Shown: positions 34,940 to 45,081, numbered from the stretch's first letter. The stretch is DNA of 54,833 nt from an uncultured Alphaproteobacteria bacterium (GCA_934254915.1 CAKQMH010000010.1:1-54833), one strand, 5' to 3'. Notes: generated by a model not told the origin, from the letters alone. Translations and numbers: made by a program.

Positions 34940-37814
34940 CGCGATTTATAACATTCCGCTGTCCTGCTGTTTTGTCGATGTATTGGCAGCAAAGCTGGAA
35001 GAAGAGTATCAAGATGATTTGCTGGATATGGCTGATGTTTTGATTTTGCTGCCTAATCGCCGTGCCTGCAAAACGTTGGCTGACGCCTTTGTTAAACGCA
35101 GCGGTCTGCGTCCGACCTTGCTTCCGCGGATGATGCCGATAGGAGATGTGGAAGAAGACGATTTGGTGTTGTCAGGCCAAAACAGCGGACAACAAATGGC
35201 CGCTTTACCGCCGGCAATTTCGGTTGCCGAAAGACTGATGCTGTTTACCAAAATCATTATGTCGCGTCCGAGTGAATACGGGTTGGAGAGAATGTCATTA
35301 GGACAAGCCTGTCGATTGGCGCAAGAACTCGGACGATTAATCGATACGGTGCAAAATGAAGAATTGGATTTTGCCGCTTTGCAAAATTTGGTGACTGAAG
35401 AATATGCGGCGCATTGGCAGGATACCTTAAAATTTTTGGAAATAATCACGGCCTTTTGGCCGCAGATTTTGCAAGAACGCGATTGTGTCGATCCGGCACA
35501 ACGGCGTAATCAGCTATTGGCACAACAATGCGAGATATGGGCAGCGAATCCTCCACAACAAAGAATTATTTTAGCCGGTACGACTGCCACTTTTCCGGAA
35601 ATGAAAAAGCTGGCTAAAGTCATCAGTGAATTACCGCAAGGGCAAATCGTGCTGGCCGGTTTGGATAAAAATTTGGATGAAGAATCGTGGATTGAGGTTG
35701 ATGAAACTCATCCGCAGTTTGAACTGAAAGAGCTGTTGGATTTTTTGCAGCTGAAACGCGAAGAAGTTATTGATTGGTGTGAACCGGCAAATCGGGAACG
35801 CGAAAAATTGATTGCCGAAGTTATGCGTCCGGCGGTAACTACCGATAAATGGCGTGAACTGGCACAAAGAAAAATCAACAAGGAAGCGTTGCAGGGAATA
35901 AAACGAATCGAATGTGACGATGTGCGCTCAGAAGCTTTGGCAATAGCTTTAGTTATGCGAGAGACTTTGGAAACGCCGGAGAAAACGGCAGCTCTGGTTA
36001 CTCCTGACCGAAACTTGGCACGTCGTGTGGCAGACGAGTTAGCAAGGTGGAAAATTAAGGTCGATGATTCAGCCGGCTGTCCGTTGTCGTTGACGCCGTT
36101 GGGCAGCTTTTTACGGTTGTCGGTGGCGGCGGCGCTTCCGCAAGCCAAACGAATTGATAAACTGAGTTTGCTTAAACATCCGTTATGCGGTTTGGGTAAA
36201 AGTTTGTTCGCAATCAGACAGGAAGCTCGTAATTTGGAAAAAAATGTTTGGCGCGCAGGTTTGAGTGAAGACGATGAATTAAGGACGGAAATTTGGGGTT
36301 CAGAATGGCTTAAATGGGAAGAATTTTTACAACAGCCGCAAATAGAATTAAGCGACTTAATAACCAGACATTTGCAAATAGCGGAAGTTGCGGCGGCAAC
36401 CGATGAAGAAGACGGAGCCAATCGGTTATGGAAAGGCGATGCCGGCGATGCGGCCGCAACGTTTATGGCCGAATGGCTCGAACATGCCAAGGTGTTGGGG
36501 GCAATAACGGTAAATGATTATATTGATTTATTGAATGTTATGTTAGGGGGAATTACGGTTCGTCCTAAATACGGTACTCATCCCCGACTTAAAATATTAG
36601 GCCCGATAGAGGCGCGGCTTAATCGTTTTGATATTATGATAGTCGGCGAAGTTAATGAAAGCGTGTGGCCGGTTCAGGCCGCATCTGACCCGTGGATGTC
36701 GCGCCCGATGAAAAGGGATTTCGGATACCCGCAGCCGGAAAAAAACATTGGTGTAGCGGCACAGGATTTTTGCAGTTTGCTGGCGGCGGAAACGGTTTAT
36801 TTAACGCGAGCCGAAAGGGTTCAGGGAACGCCGATGGTTAAATCGCGTTGGCTTATGCGGTTGGAGACCGTGATTAAAGCCTTAGAGCTTGAAGAAGAAA
36901 AAATGTATGATTATTATTACGGCTCTTTGGCGGAAGAACTGGATAACCCACGTTCTTTTGCTAAAATAAATCCACCGTCATTTTGTCCGCCGGTGGCGGC
37001 TCGTCCGCGCGAATTGTCCGCCAGCGGAATCGAAATGCTGATGCGCGATCCTTACGGGGTTTTGGCTAAGTATATTTTGCGGCTTAAACCGTTGGAGGAA
37101 ATTGAACCTGATTTGACTAAGGCAGATTACGGTACGATTATTCATGGTATTTTGGAAGAATTTAATTCCCTCAATAATCGACAGTTTCCGCAAAATGCCA
37201 AAGAGCAGCTGTTGGCTTTGGGGCGGCAAAAGTTTCAGGAAAATAATTTAGCGGCGGAAACCAAAGCTTTTTGGTGGCCGGAATTTGAAAAGAGCGTTGA
37301 ATGGCTGGTGAAAGCCGAACAAGAATACCGTCAGGGCATAAAAGAAGTGCATAATGAAGTCTGCGGACAAATGAGTTGGCAAGCGCCGGCCGGAGAATTC
37401 AGAGTTACGGCCAAGGCAGACAGAGTTGATGAAACAACAGACGGATGTTTGAATATAATCGATTATAAAACCGGAAGCGCCCGTACTCCCAAGGAAGTCA
37501 AACTTGGTTATGCCCCGCAGCTGCCGATAGAAGCTTTAATTGCTCAAAAGGGAGGTTTTAGCGGTATTAAAGCGGCAGAGGTGCAAAATCTGATATATTG
37601 GCAATTAGGTAAAGGCGAAACCGTAATTAATGAAAATCTGGCGGAAATTTTGGAACGCAATGAGCAAAATATCCGCGAGTTGATAGCACTGTTTGACCTG
37701 CCGACAACCCCGTATTTGTGTCATCCGAATCCCAAACACATTCCACAGTATTCGGATTATGAACATTTGGCCAGAGTTAAAGAATGGAGCGTACAAAGCG
37801 ATGACAATGACTAG
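34932..37814 (+). CDS. addB: AddB, helicase/nuclease subunit for double-strand break repair
   Basis: AddB with AddA forms the alphaproteobacterial counterpart of RecBCD, processing double-strand ends for RecA. The ~960-residue protein has an inactivated helicase-like N-terminal half (LILLPNRRACKTLADAFVKR, no classical P-loop) and a C-terminal RecB-type nuclease with GTIIHGILEEF near 740 and IIDYKTGSARTPKEV near 845. I place the start at a CTG (34932) because AAGGAGG lies 9 nt upstream and the protein then starts LPNAIYNIPLS, like relatives; the TTG at 34902 is the other option. The 3' end overlaps addA by 14 nt. Confidence 0.92.
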   Translation: MPNAIYNIPLSCCFVDVLAAKLEEEYQDDLLDMADVLILLPNRRACKTLADAFVKRSGLRPTLLPRMMPIGDVEEDDLVLSGQNSGQQMAALPPAISVAERLMLFTKIIMSRPSEYGLERMSLGQACRLAQELGRLIDTVQNEELDFAALQNLVTEEYAAHWQDTLKFLEIITAFWPQILQERDCVDPAQRRNQLLAQQCEIWAANPPQQRIILAGTTATFPEMKKLAKVISELPQGQIVLAGLDKNLDEESWIEVDETHPQFELKELLDFLQLKREEVIDWCEPANREREKLIAEVMRPAVTTDKWRELAQRKINKEALQGIKRIECDDVRSEALAIALVMRETLETPEKTAALVTPDRNLARRVADELARWKIKVDDSAGCPLSLTPLGSFLRLSVAAALPQAKRIDKLSLLKHPLCGLGKSLFAIRQEARNLEKNVWRAGLSEDDELRTEIWGSEWLKWEEFLQQPQIELSDLITRHLQIAEVAAATDEEDGANRLWKGDAGDAAATFMAEWLEHAKVLGAITVNDYIDLLNVMLGGITVRPKYGTHPRLKILGPIEARLNRFDIMIVGEVNESVWPVQAASDPWMSRPMKRDFGYPQPEKNIGVAAQDFCSLLAAETVYLTRAERVQGTPMVKSRWLMRLETVIKALELEEEKMYDYYYGSLAEELDNPRSFAKINPPSFCPPVAARPRELSASGIEMLMRDPYGVLAKYILRLKPLEEIEPDLTKADYGTIIHGILEEFNSLNNRQFPQNAKEQLLALGRQKFQENNLAAETKAFWWPEFEKSVEWLVKAEQEYRQGIKEVHNEVCGQMSWQAPAGEFRVTAKADRVDETTDGCLNIIDYKTGSARTPKEVKLGYAPQLPIEALIAQKGGFSGIKAAEVQNLIYWQLGKGETVINENLAEILERNEQNIRELIALFDLPTTPYLCHPNPKHIPQYSDYEHLARVKEWSVQSDDND

Positions 37815-40800
37815 TTTGGAACAAGCCAAAAAAGCCCGTATAGCTTTGGCGTCGGCACAGCAAAGACAAGCTTCCGATCCGGCAAAATCCGTATGGGTGG
37901 AAGCCTCTGCCGGAACAGGTAAAACCAAGGTTCTGTCAGACAGAGTTTTGCGCTTGTTGATGAACGGTGTCGCGCCGGAAAGAATTTTGTGCCTGACCTA
38001 TACCAAAGCGGCGGCAGTGGAAATGAGCAACCGTATTGCCATGAGGCTCAGTCAATGGGCGGTTATCAGCGATGAGGATTTACAAAAGCAATTAGAAAGT
38101 TTGTTAGGCGCGCCTCTAACCAATTTTAAGAAGCCGCAGGCCATAATGGCACAAGCGCGTAAATTGTTTGCGCAATTGTTAGATACGGCCGGCGGTATGA
38201 AAATTCAGACTATCCATAGTTTTTGTCAGGAGATTTTGAAACGGTTTCCCTTAGAGGCGCATATTTCACCATATTTTGAAGTTATGGATGACCGCAGTGC
38301 GCAAGAGGCAATGGATGACGTTAAGCGAAAACTGCTGACAAAAATCGAAACTGATCCGCAAAGCCGTGCGGCTGAAGCTTTGGGCTTTATCACCCAAAAT
38401 GTCAGTGAATTCAGTTTTCCGAAACTGATAAGCTCGCTGGCGGTTAATCGTAATAAAATTTGGCGGATAATAACCAATTACGGGTCTGTTGCAAAGCTGT
38501 TGGACGAGACAGCCAAACGTTTAAATGTTAAAGCCGATGAGACGCTTGAAAACGCGCTGAGTAAATTTTGGGCAGAGCTGCCGCGGAAAGAGTTGCGGGA
38601 TATGGTTGCAGCCTGGAACAAAGGTTCAAAAACCGATCAGCAAAAGGCTGAAGTTTTGGCGCGGATTTTGGAAACAACCGGAAATGATGCCGCGTATGAA
38701 TTGTATCGCAGTTTGTTTTTTACCGGCAACGGCGAGCCGCGTAAATCATTTGCGACTAAAGGGGCAATAGCTGCCAATCCGTCGATACTTGAAACCGCGC
38801 AATCCGAATGTCTGCGGTTAGATGAGTTTGAAAATCATCGGGCGGCGTTGAGGTTGTTTGCATCAACCAGAGCGGTTTTGTATTTGGCGGATGATTTAAT
38901 CAGCGGTTATTATGATTACAAAAAATTACATTCGAAAATGGATTATGAGGATTTAATTGTTTTAACCCGTAATCTGTTGGAAAATCCGCAAGTGGCGGAT
39001 TGGGTGCTGTATAAGCTTGACGGTGGTATAGATAATGTTTTGATTGATGAGGCACAAGATACATCTCCTGACCAATGGGCAATTATCCGCTCAATTACGA
39101 ATGAGTTTTTTAACGGCGAGGGGGCAAAAGATAAAAATTGTACGGTGTTTGCCGTCGGGGATCGTAAACAGTCAATATATTCTTTTCAAGGGGCTGATCC
39201 GCAGGAGTTTGAACGGATGCGGCAGCATTTTGCCACACATTTACAGGCTGAAGGAAATTTTAAAGAAGTAAATTTGGAAGTGTCGTTTCGTTCAACCGCG
39301 GCTATTTTAGACACGGTTAATTGTGTGTTTGAAGATGAGTGTGCCAAACAGGGGGTAGTACCGTCAAATCAAGATGTCGTGCATATTCCTTCGCGTATCG
39401 GTGAAGGGGGAAAAGTAGAATTATGGCCGCTGATTGAAGCGGAAAAAGATGAAAACCCCGATGTCTGGTATCCACCGGTAGAAAGAAATATTCCCGAATC
39501 AACCAGCTCGCGACTGGCGCGGCAAATTGCGCTCAGAATCAAGCAAATGGTCGCCGGAAAAGAAAAATTAGTATCGCAAAATCGTCCGCTGCATTATCGT
39601 GATTTTATGGTTTTGGTTCAGCAACGCGATGCTTTTGTTGAAGAGTTTGTACGCGCTTGCAAAAATTGCGGCGTTATGGTTTCCGGTGTTGATAAAATCA
39701 GCCTGTTGGAACAAATTGCCGTTCAGGATTTGGTGTCGTTGGGTAAATTTTTGTTGCTGCCGACAGATGATTTGACTTTGGCAGAAGTTTTAAAATCACC
39801 GCTTTTCGGTTTGGAAGACAAAGACATTTTTGCGCTGTGTTATAAACGCGGGGCAGCGTCTTTGTGGAGCAGATTAGGCGATAATCATACATATCGCGAA
39901 GTATATCAAACTCTGCAAGAGCTTTTGAATATGGCTGATTTTGTGCGGCCGTTTGAGCTATATGCGTATGTATTAAACAAATTGCAAGGGCGGAAAAAGT
40001 TTATAACTCGTTTGGGGTATGAGGCTGAAGACGGTATTGATGAGTTTATGAATTTGTGTTTGAATTTTGAACAAGAACATATTCCGACACTGCAGTTGTT
40101 TGTTGATTGGATTGCTAAAGATGAGGTGAAAATCAAACGCGAGCTGGAGCAAAGCGAGCTTGATGCGGTACGGATTATGACGGTGCATGGTTCAAAAGGT
40201 TTACAAGCGCCGATAGTCATTCTGCCGGATATGGTGCGGATTAAGCAGGTTAAAAAAGAAAGCGGTTTGTTATTGGATGATGTGGTATATTATCCGCTGA
40301 GTTCTAAAGACTATGAAAGCAAAACCAATGCCCTTAAACAAAAGGAAAAACAGGCAACGTTGGAGGAATATCGAAGATTGTTGTATGTGGCATTGACCCG
40401 CGCCGAAGAACGGTTGTGTTTGTGCGGATATCGCAAATCGACCAAACCGAATGAGGATTCCTGGTATGAAATCTGCCGCCGCAGTTTGGAAAAAATTGCC
40501 GACAAAAACAGTGACGGCGGTTTGGTTTATGAAGTGGCGCAGACACAGGAAGTCGCTGAAAAAGATGATGCCGTACCGGTAAAAGAAACTTTGGATGAGC
40601 CGGAGTGGTTAACCCAAAATGCACCGGAAGAAGGCGCATTGAGCAAACCGTTTACCCCGTCAAAGGCAGATGAGGAAGAGGTGGTTATGTCGCCTTTAAC
40701 CGCGACAAGCGAAGGGCGGTTTCGGCGAGGAAAAATTATTCATAAATTGTTGCAATTTATACCACAGTGCGCGGCAGACAGTCGGGAAAAAATCATAAAA

Positions 40801-41181
40801 AATTTTTTGGCGGTGAATGCGGCGGATTTGCCGACTGAAGAAAATGAGCGCATAGTGCAGGAAGTTTTGCGGCTGTTTAGTCAGGAACAATTCGGCTTTT
40901 TGTTTGCCGAAGATTCCAAGGCGGAAGTACCGATAATGGGTATTGTCGGGGACAAGCTGATTTCGGGGCAGATAGACCGTTTGGCAGTGGATGAAAAAAC
41001 AGTCAAGATTGTTGATTACAAAACTAATCGTCCGGCGGCATCGAGCTTGGAACAAATTCCGCAGTTGTACCGCAAACAACTTCAGGCATATAAAAGCTTA
41101 GTGGAAAAAATCTATCCGCACAAGAAGGTTGAAACCTATATTTTATGGACGGATACGGCAAAATTGATGCAGCTGGATTAA
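37801..41181 (+). CDS. addA: AddA, helicase/nuclease subunit for double-strand break repair
   Basis: AddA is the UvrD-type helicase and nuclease of AddAB. The protein (1126 aa from ATG 37801) has helicase motifs EASAGTGKTKVLSDRVLRLL (motif I, near residue 37), CLTYTKAAAVEMSNRI, MDYEDLIVL, IDEAQDTSPDQW (motif II), GDRKQSIYSFQGADP (III), TVHGSKGLQAPIVIL (V) and YVALTRAEERL (VI). Its C-terminal RecB nuclease has RGKIIHKLLQF and KIVDYKTNRPA. It overlaps addB by 14 nt. addB-addA-trxA is a frequent order in Alphaproteobacteria. Confidence 0.97.
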   Translation: MTMTSLEQAKKARIALASAQQRQASDPAKSVWVEASAGTGKTKVLSDRVLRLLMNGVAPERILCLTYTKAAAVEMSNRIAMRLSQWAVISDEDLQKQLESLLGAPLTNFKKPQAIMAQARKLFAQLLDTAGGMKIQTIHSFCQEILKRFPLEAHISPYFEVMDDRSAQEAMDDVKRKLLTKIETDPQSRAAEALGFITQNVSEFSFPKLISSLAVNRNKIWRIITNYGSVAKLLDETAKRLNVKADETLENALSKFWAELPRKELRDMVAAWNKGSKTDQQKAEVLARILETTGNDAAYELYRSLFFTGNGEPRKSFATKGAIAANPSILETAQSECLRLDEFENHRAALRLFASTRAVLYLADDLISGYYDYKKLHSKMDYEDLIVLTRNLLENPQVADWVLYKLDGGIDNVLIDEAQDTSPDQWAIIRSITNEFFNGEGAKDKNCTVFAVGDRKQSIYSFQGADPQEFERMRQHFATHLQAEGNFKEVNLEVSFRSTAAILDTVNCVFEDECAKQGVVPSNQDVVHIPSRIGEGGKVELWPLIEAEKDENPDVWYPPVERNIPESTSSRLARQIALRIKQMVAGKEKLVSQNRPLHYRDFMVLVQQRDAFVEEFVRACKNCGVMVSGVDKISLLEQIAVQDLVSLGKFLLLPTDDLTLAEVLKSPLFGLEDKDIFALCYKRGAASLWSRLGDNHTYREVYQTLQELLNMADFVRPFELYAYVLNKLQGRKKFITRLGYEAEDGIDEFMNLCLNFEQEHIPTLQLFVDWIAKDEVKIKRELEQSELDAVRIMTVHGSKGLQAPIVILPDMVRIKQVKKESGLLLDDVVYYPLSSKDYESKTNALKQKEKQATLEEYRRLLYVALTRAEERLCLCGYRKSTKPNEDSWYEICRRSLEKIADKNSDGGLVYEVAQTQEVAEKDDAVPVKETLDEPEWLTQNAPEEGALSKPFTPSKADEEEVVMSPLTATSEGRFRRGKIIHKLLQFIPQCAADSREKIIKNFLAVNAADLPTEENERIVQEVLRLFSQEQFGFLFAEDSKAEVPIMGIVGDKLISGQIDRLAVDEKTVKIVDYKTNRPAASSLEQIPQLYRKQLQAYKSLVEKIYPHKKVETYILWTDTAKLMQLD

Positions 41182-41273
41182 TTTATGTTAAAATATTTAC
41201 AGATTGGGCTTTATTTAAAAAAAATATCCACTATATTAGAATCATTAAATGAATGCTAAAGAAAGGGAATAAT

Positions 41274-41588
41274 ATGAAAGCAATTACAGATAGCCAATTT
41301 GAAGCAGAAGTTCTGAAAGCAAAAGGTTTGGTTTTGGTCGATTTTTGGGCGGAATGGTGCGGTCCGTGCCGTCAGCTGATTCCTGTATTGGAGGAAGTGT
41401 CTAAAGAGCTTAACGGCAAAGCCGAAATTTGCAAAATGAATGTTGATGAATCGCCTAACACGGCAGCACAATATGGTATTCGCAGTATTCCGACCATGTT
41501 TTTGTTTAAGGACGGAAAACAAATTGATGTTAAAGTCGGTCTGAATTCAAAAAACACGTTGATTTCTTGGATTGAAGCTAACGCGTAA
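41274..41588 (+). CDS. trxA: Thioredoxin
   Basis: Cytoplasmic disulfide reductase. The 104-residue protein has the active site VDFWAEWCGPCRQLIPVLEE and the cis-Pro loop SIPTMFLFKDGKQI. I use ATG 41274 with AAGGGA upstream; the in-frame extension from 41253 adds unlike residues. It follows addA by 92 bp and ends at a strong terminator, so it is probably the last gene of the plus-strand group. Confidence 0.97.
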   Translation: MKAITDSQFEAEVLKAKGLVLVDFWAEWCGPCRQLIPVLEEVSKELNGKAEICKMNVDESPNTAAQYGIRSIPTMFLFKDGKQIDVKVGLNSKNTLISWIEANA

Positions 41589-41610
41589 TCAGCTGTGCAA
41601 GTTATTTTTT

Positions 41611-41638
41611 AAGCCCGCATTAAGCGGGCTTTTTTTTA
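41611..41638 (+). terminator. Terminator of trxA
   Basis: AAGCCCGC (41611-41618) / GCGGGCTT (41624-41631) with a 5-nt loop, followed by seven T. The last T bases overlap the stop of the convergent gene. Confidence 0.92.
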
Positions 41639-43000
41639 TGCAAAGTAAGTGAGTTCACGCGAGGTCTTGGTTATGCTGATGGTAAGACGTTTGCTGTCAT
41701 CAGCTCGTTCCATATTTTCAAAAATATAGAGTGCGTCGTGAAAATATTCTAAGGCATCTTCCAAAGAATCTTTGTCAGCTCCGTTGCGTCCAAGCCGGAA
41801 ACAGATGTCGCCGATTTGTTCTTGCAGCTGCGCCCATTCCAATGGTTCACGTTTTTCGGTAATTACACGTTGACGGTTCTTAAAACCGGCAATGGCCAGT
41901 TCGGAAATTTCACGGCTGCCGGTAATGCTACCCAGTAAAGAGAGGGTGTGTCCCAACTCACCCTGAATATTGGCCCAAAATTCGGGAAACAAAGCATAAG
42001 TAAAGATTTTTTCGGTTTCGCGCAGATTGAAAACCGCGTCGCGCAAGGCCTGTAAATCTTCTTTTTGCCGCCAGTAATTATAATAAAGATGAGCAAGTTT
42101 GTAGGAGATAAAACCGTAGTCGTAAGGAAAATTGTATTTGCTCAGGTATTTTTGCGCCTGACGATAATAGCTGATTGCTCCTTTATAGTAAGAAGAAGGT
42201 TTCTTTTCAATATTTTGCGTGGCACAGGCATAGAGCTGCCCAAGGTGATTATAGATACAGCCGAGGTGAATGGGATTTTTAATCAGCTCTTGTCGGTTAA
42301 GTGCGGTTTCAAAAAGATTTTTTACAATTTTGAAATCCTTGTCGGTTTCTTCATCAGCACAGCAACTGAGGTATATTATGCCTAAAAAGTTCATAATATA
42401 CGGCAAGTATTCAATGGATAAATTTTTGGCGGAATTATCCGAAGACAAGCGGGAAATTATTTTTTTCAGTAAAAAGCGTTTTTGGATTTTTTGCGGTTTG
42501 GTGACGGCGTTAAGCGAGCTGACAACTGCCCCGTATATCAAGTTGACAATTGAGGGCGGGCATTTGTTTAGTTCATCAAACAGGGCAGCCGGAAGAAGCA
42601 ATCCGTCCATTAAAGAGACAAATGAGCAACCTTCCTTTTCATATTGCAACGGGGTTTGAAAATTGAGGCGGACTTTGTCGGCCTCACGGTAGCCCCAAAC
42701 CAAAACATCTGCTCCGGTTTTGAACAAAATGTCCTGTCCCTTATCAATAAAGTCAAATAAAGTACGACTTTCCAGATTGAGAAAAGTTTTGGTAAACGGC
42801 TCATTGAAATAGGCAACATCAAGCCCTTCTAACGGGCTTAATAAGCGCGCGACATTTTCCCCGCTGCGGCCTTCAACATTATCGGCAAATTCGACCACTT
42901 CGACTTTAAAATGAATATTGAGAGCGGTAGAATTGATGATTTCATCTTCCAGTGCGCGCGGCTGTAAAAAGTTTTTTTTGAGAAAGTCCAACAGTTTCAT
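41636..43000 (-). CDS. TPR-like repeat protein, 454 aa
   Basis: No named family recognised. The N-terminal ~130 residues (FNEPFTKTFLNLESRTLFDFI, ADVLVWGYREADKVRLNF) look like an alpha/beta domain; GADVLVWGY resembles strands of nucleotide- or metabolite-binding folds. The C-terminal ~250 residues carry helical repeats of TPR type (AISYYRQAQKYLSKYNFPYD, YGFISYKLAHLYYNYW, ALEYFHDALYIFENM), suggesting a protein-binding scaffold. No signal peptide or membrane segment is seen. It lies 5 bp after the polytopic membrane gene (43006-44064), so the two are probably co-expressed and may interact. Confidence 0.62.
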   Translation of the reverse strand: MKLLDFLKKNFLQPRALEDEIINSTALNIHFKVEVVEFADNVEGRSGENVARLLSPLEGLDVAYFNEPFTKTFLNLESRTLFDFIDKGQDILFKTGADVLVWGYREADKVRLNFQTPLQYEKEGCSFVSLMDGLLLPAALFDELNKCPPSIVNLIYGAVVSSLNAVTKPQKIQKRFLLKKIISRLSSDNSAKNLSIEYLPYIMNFLGIIYLSCCADEETDKDFKIVKNLFETALNRQELIKNPIHLGCIYNHLGQLYACATQNIEKKPSSYYKGAISYYRQAQKYLSKYNFPYDYGFISYKLAHLYYNYWRQKEDLQALRDAVFNLRETEKIFTYALFPEFWANIQGELGHTLSLLGSITGSREISELAIAGFKNRQRVITEKREPLEWAQLQEQIGDICFRLGRNGADKDSLEDALEYFHDALYIFENMERADDSKRLTISITKTSRELTYFA

Positions 43001-43005
43001 TACAG

Positions 43006-44064
43006 TTACTTTCGTCGGTTAAAATTGTCACGCAGAGTGTTGAGTTCGGTTTTGATGTTGTCAAAAACTTTACGGTTGGTCTCGCTGAAAGTCAGTTCCT
43101 TTTGATTCCAATTGAGCAAACGGTACATATTCCATAAAACCCAAACCAGCGAAATCAGCGGAAAAGAATAGGCATTGGGGGCAAAAACTTCAATCGAACC
43201 TAACAAAAGCAACACAAAATTCAGGCGAATAACATGGTGAAGGATAAAGTTATCCGGAAGTCCGGAATAAAAGGCATCAGCCGAAAAAGTATTGGTTGAT
43301 ACGGTACGAAATTGAGGTAAGAAGCTAAGTTTTTTTAATACCGCATAAACGAGTTCAGCAATGATAACGGCGGTAAAGCAAAAAATGCTGGGCGCTAATT
43401 TTTCAGCCGAAGCTAAAATAATCAACCAGCCGGCGGCAAATCCCCAAAGGTTATAATAGGCTGACGGGATGAAAGCGATTTGCATTTGCCGATTGTAGAG
43501 CATTGAGACGGCAGAGAGCAAAGCCAAAAGTAAGGCGCAGGCGCCAAGCAGTTGAGGCGCGGCATTGAATAAGGATAAAATAAAAATACCTAAGCCCAGA
43601 GTTATAATTTCGATTGCGGCTAAATTCGGTAAAGACTGGTACAGACGCGGGGCATAAATTATGACAATCCACAAAGCTGAAGTCAGGATAAGATTAAGCC
43701 ATAGCGGAAAACCGGAGTAAAAGACCAAACGATAAGCCGGATAATATAGCGGCAGTAGAACGGCTGCGCCCGATAAAATAACTGCCTGAACAATGGTGCA
43801 ACGAGGCAAAAAAGATAAAGCCGCCGCGAAAGACAGAACAAGCAGTGGTGTAAGCAAGGCCGCTTGGTTCGGATTGTTTATAAAGTCAAATCGTGTTTCA
43901 TAAAAACAGAAGGTGATTGCCGCGACAGCCCAAAGGATGATTAAGAATGGAAAACTCCAAAGGGAAAGCCGGCGTGGACGTGAAGATAAAAACGACAGAA
44001 CCGATAATGCCAAAAGCAGGCACGCGATAAAAATGCTTATCATGATAATGCCGGTATTTGTCAT
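43006..44064 (-). CDS. Polytopic inner-membrane protein, 352 aa
   Basis: Unknown family. About ten hydrophobic segments run through the protein (IIMISIFIACLLLALSVLSFL, FLIILWAVAAITFCFY, LLVLSFAAALSF, VQAVILSGAAVLLPLYY, TLGLGIFILSLF, ALLLALLSAVSMLY, FAAGWLIILASAE, FCFTAVIIAELVYAV, NFVLLLLGSIEVF). A short cytoplasmic C-terminus (LNTLRDNFNRRK) follows. AGAGG precedes the ATG. It is followed 5 bp later by the TPR protein and preceded at 81 bp by the PanE-like gene. A transport or envelope role is possible but nothing specific is visible. Confidence 0.65.
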   Translation of the reverse strand: MTNTGIIMISIFIACLLLALSVLSFLSSRPRRLSLWSFPFLIILWAVAAITFCFYETRFDFINNPNQAALLTPLLVLSFAAALSFLPRCTIVQAVILSGAAVLLPLYYPAYRLVFYSGFPLWLNLILTSALWIVIIYAPRLYQSLPNLAAIEIITLGLGIFILSLFNAAPQLLGACALLLALLSAVSMLYNRQMQIAFIPSAYYNLWGFAAGWLIILASAEKLAPSIFCFTAVIIAELVYAVLKKLSFLPQFRTVSTNTFSADAFYSGLPDNFILHHVIRLNFVLLLLGSIEVFAPNAYSFPLISLVWVLWNMYRLLNWNQKELTFSETNRKVFDNIKTELNTLRDNFNRRK

Positions 44065-44145
44065 ATCGTTAACACCTCTAAAACCAAAACAACTTATCCG
44101 TATTTTATAACTATTTTGACAATATCTTCAAGAGCGATTGCAGGG

Positions 44146-45081
44146 TTATGCCAGCGTTTTGTCATATATTTGTTTGAAAATGCCGCGTAAAACGGAAATT
44201 TTGAAGTTCTTGAAATCAGAATTTTGCAAAAGCAGTGATGAAATGGTGTTTAATTCGCTGAAAGTTCCGTTTCTGGTGTCGCGCTGCAACGGAAAGATAT
44301 AGTCAGCCGGAATATTATAAATTTTTTTCAACATATCGGCATGATTAATCGTAACTTTGTGCGCGGAGGCAATTGCCAAAAGTTCTTTGAGGCAGGAGTC
44401 AATCGATTTGCGCCCTTGTTCATCTTTGGCAATGGTATAAATCGGTTTGTTGAGCGAGGAGCTGATAAGAGCCGCCGCGGCATAAGGGATAAAATAGTAC
44501 CAGAAGTTATAATTATCATCCGGTGAAGCGATGATTTCGGTATCATCAGGGCGAAGCCAATGGCTGAGAAAAGCGGCAAGCGGATGTTCGTCAGTGCAGG
44601 AAACGGTTAAACTCTGATTGCGTCCCAAGATGTTGAGCTGCGGTTTGGGATCATACTCGACAAAGCATTGCAGATAGCCGTTAACAACCGGAGTGCGGAT
44701 AATGTCGGTAAGCAGTGAAGGTGTTTCCAACAGGCTTAAATTGAGAATAAGAGCGTTTTGCAGCTTGGCCGGGGAAAGCAAAGTTAAATCGGATTTGAGC
44801 GAAGATGAAGACGAGGTAATAATCAGCAGGTCAAAATCATGGCGCAGTGCGAAGTCGGTATGAAGAGAGTGTTTTTTGCGTTGCAAAAGGCGGTCTTCTT
44901 TGACAACAAGCTCTTTGGCTGCAAGTTCGGATATTTGGTTCGGCGAAGTCAAAATTACGGCATTGGCGCCGGCATCTTGTAAGCGGGCAGTCAAAAATAA
45001 GCTTTTGTCATTTAAGCCCAAAAGATAAACTAACGGAGCATTGGCGTTGAGAGGAGAAGTTTCGGGGTGATTAAAAAACAT
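44146..45081 (-). CDS. Divergent ketopantoate-reductase-like (PanE/ApbA fold) protein
   Basis: The 311-residue protein has the general plan of PanE/ApbA. An N-terminal Rossmann-like unit (APLVYLLGLNDKSLFLTARL, ANAVILTSP) is followed by a helical C-terminal region with HKVTINHADM and DYIFPLQRDTRNGTFSELNT, which resembles the PanE helix holding substrate. However, the dinucleotide loop GxGxxG is replaced by GLNDKS and the central lysine/glutamate residues are not evident, so it may be inactive or bind another ligand. It overlaps rsmB by 1 nt (TAATG), implying coupled translation. The family call is tentative. Confidence 0.5.
   Translation of the reverse strand: MFFNHPETSPLNANAPLVYLLGLNDKSLFLTARLQDAGANAVILTSPNQISELAAKELVVKEDRLLQRKKHSLHTDFALRHDFDLLIITSSSSSLKSDLTLLSPAKLQNALILNLSLLETPSLLTDIIRTPVVNGYLQCFVEYDPKPQLNILGRNQSLTVSCTDEHPLAAFLSHWLRPDDTEIIASPDDNYNFWYYFIPYAAAALISSSLNKPIYTIAKDEQGRKSIDSCLKELLAIASAHKVTINHADMLKKIYNIPADYIFPLQRDTRNGTFSELNTISSLLLQNSDFKNFKISVLRGIFKQIYDKTLA

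Noticed and set aside
37693..37800. 5' extension of addA into addB
   Set aside because: It reads through addB in another frame; the ATG at 37801 gives the normal AddA start.
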